DNA of 8,149 nt, taken from NCBI GenBank assembly GCA_943324395.2, contig CALPLL020000076.1, positions 1 to 8,149 on the forward strand. The letters run 5' to 3'. Both the position numbers and the translations under genes were made by a program. This document shows, piece after piece, positions 6,742-8,149 of the stretch. This DNA is from Rhizobium sp. Q54 (GTDB taxonomy: Bacteria > Bacteroidota > Bacteroidia > Flavobacteriales > Flavobacteriaceae). The notes under the pieces were generated by a model. The model worked only from the letters and a program-made list of their open reading frames with translations, was not told the DNA's origin and did not search any database. Positions within the stretch are counted from its first letter, which is position 1. Every line of letters begins with the position of its first letter.

Positions 6742-7038
6742 TTATCTAAGAATTATATTTTTTATTATTTCTCGATTCAATTCTTCATTAATCATGGTAA
6801 TAATTTTAGATTTTCCATGACTCAATTCTTCCCTCAAAACAGAGGAAGACAATTCTACATACAAAGTTTCTCCTTTTAAGGTTACATTTTTAGTATAACT
6901 ATTGACTCCATTTCCCATTAATGAAACCCAAGCTTCTTTAACAGAAATTTGGTCAATTCCAGGTTGAAGTTTATTGTTTTGGATGATTTCTTTTAAAACA
7001 TCACCAATTGAACTTTCGTTATTTAGTCGTTTTGCCAT
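6742..7038 (-). CDS. DUF721 domain protein (DciA-related)
   Basis: A 98-residue protein that is almost entirely one DUF721 domain. Typical features are SIGDVLKEIIQNNKL at 10-24, an Ala-Trp pair followed by MGNGVNSYT at 46-54, a strand LKGETLYVELSSSVLREEL at about 59-77, and a C-terminal INEELNREIIKNIILR. Pfam's DUF721 includes DciA, the replicative helicase loader or activator of many bacteria without DnaC or DnaI. Here only the small KH-like core is present, without extra tails. A replication role is therefore reasonable but not shown. Its start overlaps the 3' end of the lipoprotein gene by 20 bp, with an AGGAG just before the ATG. The two genes are probably cotranscribed, and transcription ends at the shared terminator near 6710. 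Confidence 0.88.
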   Translation of the reverse strand: MAKRLNNESSIGDVLKEIIQNNKLQPGIDQISVKEAWVSLMGNGVNSYTKNVTLKGETLYVELSSSVLREELSHGKSKIITMINEELNREIIKNIILR

Positions 7039-7456
7039 CTCCTAAAATATTTATTGGTGCTGCTTTTTTATAATGGTATTCGGCTTTTGATACATTTATT
7101 ACAACTAATTTATCCTTTGAAATCGCATCAATTTTTTCTTTCCATTTTGCAAAAGGAGTGCTATAATTGATATAAAACTCTTCATTCTCAAAAGTAATTT
7201 TAATTTTTTCTAATTGGTTGTTGACTAAAAAACGACCATCCAATTGCGGCATTACTTTCTTTCTAAATCCAGAATTTTCCTTTATTTGAAAATAATCATA
7301 CGATTCATTATAGGTGTACTCTTTTTTTGAACCATTGGAAAAAACCACTTTCTCAATTTCCCAATAGCCATTTAAATTAGTAATGTCGTTTTGAGTCACT
7401 TTTTGATGACAAGCTGAAATTAGTATTAAAAAAACTATTGAAATAATTTTTTTCAT
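7019..7456 (-). CDS. Small secreted lipoprotein of unknown function
   Basis: A 145-residue protein with a lipoprotein signal peptide: MKK, a hydrophobic stretch at 4-13, and a lipobox I13-S-A-C16. C16 should be lipidated after cleavage. The mature part starts with an Asn-rich segment followed by LNGYWEIEKVVFSNGSKKEY (28-47), the opening found in small lipocalin-like or calycin-type lipoproteins of Flavobacteria. The rest has alternating strands and no recognisable catalytic motif, which fits a small beta-barrel. I do not recognise a specific function. Its last 20 bp overlap the start of the DUF721 gene. A TATTTTTA at 7489-7482 is one mismatch from TAnnTTTG and could be part of its promoter, with no convincing -33 element. 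Confidence 0.82.
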   Translation of the reverse strand: MKKIISIVFLILISACHQKVTQNDITNLNGYWEIEKVVFSNGSKKEYTYNESYDYFQIKENSGFRKKVMPQLDGRFLVNNQLEKIKITFENEEFYINYSTPFAKWKEKIDAISKDKLVVINVSKAEYHYKKAAPINILGDGKTTK

Positions 7457-7551
7457 ATTTTATGATTTAGAAGTGATTTTGTAAAAATAAGAAGGTTAAC
7501 GAGATTTGTGTTGCAAAACAAAATCATTTCGAATTCAACCTTGTATTTATT

Positions 7552-7750
7552 GTGTTTGACAAAGATATAATAAAAAGTGATATTGTTCCTTATTTGACTT
7601 TATCAAAAAAGAGCTTCTAAAACAACAAATACATTTTACTTGAATGACTAACTAGGATTTCCTTTAGCTATTTCAAACCCAGTTGTTGGCAACGATATTG
7701 ACCTATATGATATAGAAGTTTAGCTTGAAATTGTTACAGGTATACTTTAA
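7552..7750 (+). pseudogene. Decayed transposase remnant (IS5/IS4-like DDE type)
   Basis: Two coding fragments survive in different frames. From 7552 the frame reads VFDKDIIKSDIVPYLTLSKKSF and stops at 7618-7620. This resembles the start of flavobacterial IS5-type transposases (DKxxIxSDIxPYLxxGKRGF). From 7655 another frame reads GFPLAISNPVVGNDIDLYDIEV, then TAG at 7721, then LEIVTGIL. This resembles the middle of the same enzyme family, with its GNxxDLYDIE motif. About 35 bases separate the fragments, far less than in an intact gene, so most of the catalytic region is deleted. No clear inverted repeats or target duplications remain. The assignment rests on my recall of the family pattern, not on a search. 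This fills much of the 379-bp gap between the lipoprotein and thioredoxin genes; the remainder is AT-rich with no other feature seen. Confidence 0.5.
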
Positions 7751-7835
7751 TAAGTAACTATTACAATAAAAAATAATAGCAAGCCGGTTAGGTATTTATT
7801 GAAAGATTTTATAAAATTATTAGTAATTTTTAGAA

Positions 7836-8149
7836 TTAATTGTTTTTACTCCATACCAATAACTGTTCTACGGTTGCAATTTTTTCTATGATAATACCTT
7901 TACTGTTCAAAAGAAACATCGTTGGTGTTCCCATAACGGCATAGTTTTTAAAATTGATTCCAGTTGTACCTTCAAAATCACAATAGGTGTTTTTCCATAA
8001 GAATTGTGAAGCTGTATTTTGAAAAACTAATTCCTCTTTATCTGCCGAAAAAGCAATAATTTTAATTCCTTTTTTTTGGAATTCTTCATAATGTGTCTTC
8101 AGTCCATCGATGGAAATTTCACATGGGCCACAACCCGATTTGTAAAAAA
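7836..8149 (-). CDS. Thioredoxin-fold (TlpA/ResA-like) protein, 5' part outside the window
   Basis: The C-terminal 103 residues are visible; the frame enters from the right edge and stops at 7836-7838. Near the edge the sequence is FYKSGCGPCEISIDGLK, with the CGPC redox motif of thioredoxins. It is followed by KKGIKIIAFSADKEE (the second strand and helix), then GTPTMFLLNSKGIII with the conserved cis-Pro in the GTPT loop, and IEKIATVEQLLVW at the end. This is the layout of TlpA/AhpC-TSA-type thioredoxins, which reduce or form disulfides in the cell envelope. Whether it has a signal peptide or an extra N-terminal domain lies beyond the window. The family is clear; the substrate is not. No strong terminator follows, only an AT-only hairpin (7813-7830). 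Confidence 0.85.
   Translation of the reverse strand, partial: FYKSGCGPCEISIDGLKTHYEEFQKKGIKIIAFSADKEELVFQNTASQFLWKNTYCDFEGTTGINFKNYAVMGTPTMFLLNSKGIIIEKIATVEQLLVWSKNN

Noticed and set aside
7492..7542. AAGGTT/AACCTT inverted pair beside the transposase relic, possible IS end
   Set aside because: Only 6 bp match and both arms lie on the same side of the transposase fragments, so they cannot be the two ends of an element.
7813..7830. Hairpin AAAATTA/TAATTTT after the thioredoxin gene as a terminator
   Set aside because: The stem is only A and T, has no clear T-run in the leftward direction, and would be weak. Such hairpins are common in AT-rich DNA.
7748..7895. Open plus-strand stretch reading through the right end of the gap
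   Set aside because: It has no start codon of note, no recognisable protein family, and runs antisense into the thioredoxin gene.

Overview
The window looks like chromosomal DNA from a member of the Bacteroidota, most likely Flavobacteriaceae and Flavobacterium-like. The DNA is strongly AT-rich, start codons mostly lack a Shine-Dalgarno sequence, and promoters fit the Bacteroidota pattern TTG...TAnnTTTG (best example upstream of ndk). The protein families (BshC, a 98-aa DUF721 protein, an AlgI-type MBOAT with an SGNH partner, an SdpR/SdpI pair) also fit this group. No rRNA, tRNA, CRISPR array or phage module was seen.

Left part, minus strand (about 1-2142). Three genes point leftwards. An 84-aa ArsR/SdpR-type repressor lies 5 bp ahead of a six-helix SdpI-type membrane protein. 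After a 62-bp gap comes a radical SAM protein with an N-terminal cobalamin-binding-like region. The window edge cuts it, and it appears to start at TTG. Its cluster-binding motif is the non-standard CX4CX2C.

Divergent regulatory gap (2143-2251). It holds two abutting palindromes next to the sdpR start and a TATATTTG promoter element facing the other way.

Centre, plus strand (2252-6677). An AlgI-like MBOAT O-acyltransferase overlaps by one base with a membrane-anchored SGNH-like protein. Together they are probably an extracytoplasmic glycan O-acetylation pair. Then come bshC (last step of bacillithiol synthesis) and ndk with its own promoter. A strong, symmetrical terminator (6697-6728) ends ndk and also serves the convergent genes.

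Right part, minus strand (6742-8149). A small lipoprotein gene overlaps a minimal DUF721 (DciA-related) gene by 20 bp. A roughly 380-bp gap carries what looks like a decayed transposase remnant in two reading frames. The C-terminal part of a thioredoxin-fold protein with a CGPC active site runs off the right edge.

Most of the window is ordinary housekeeping and envelope biology. The points most worth checking are the toxin-less sdpRI module with its palindromic control region, the unusual Cys spacing of the radical SAM protein, the missing Asp of the SGNH partner's DxxH block, and the transposase relic. I do not see convincing evidence for an entirely new multi-gene system.
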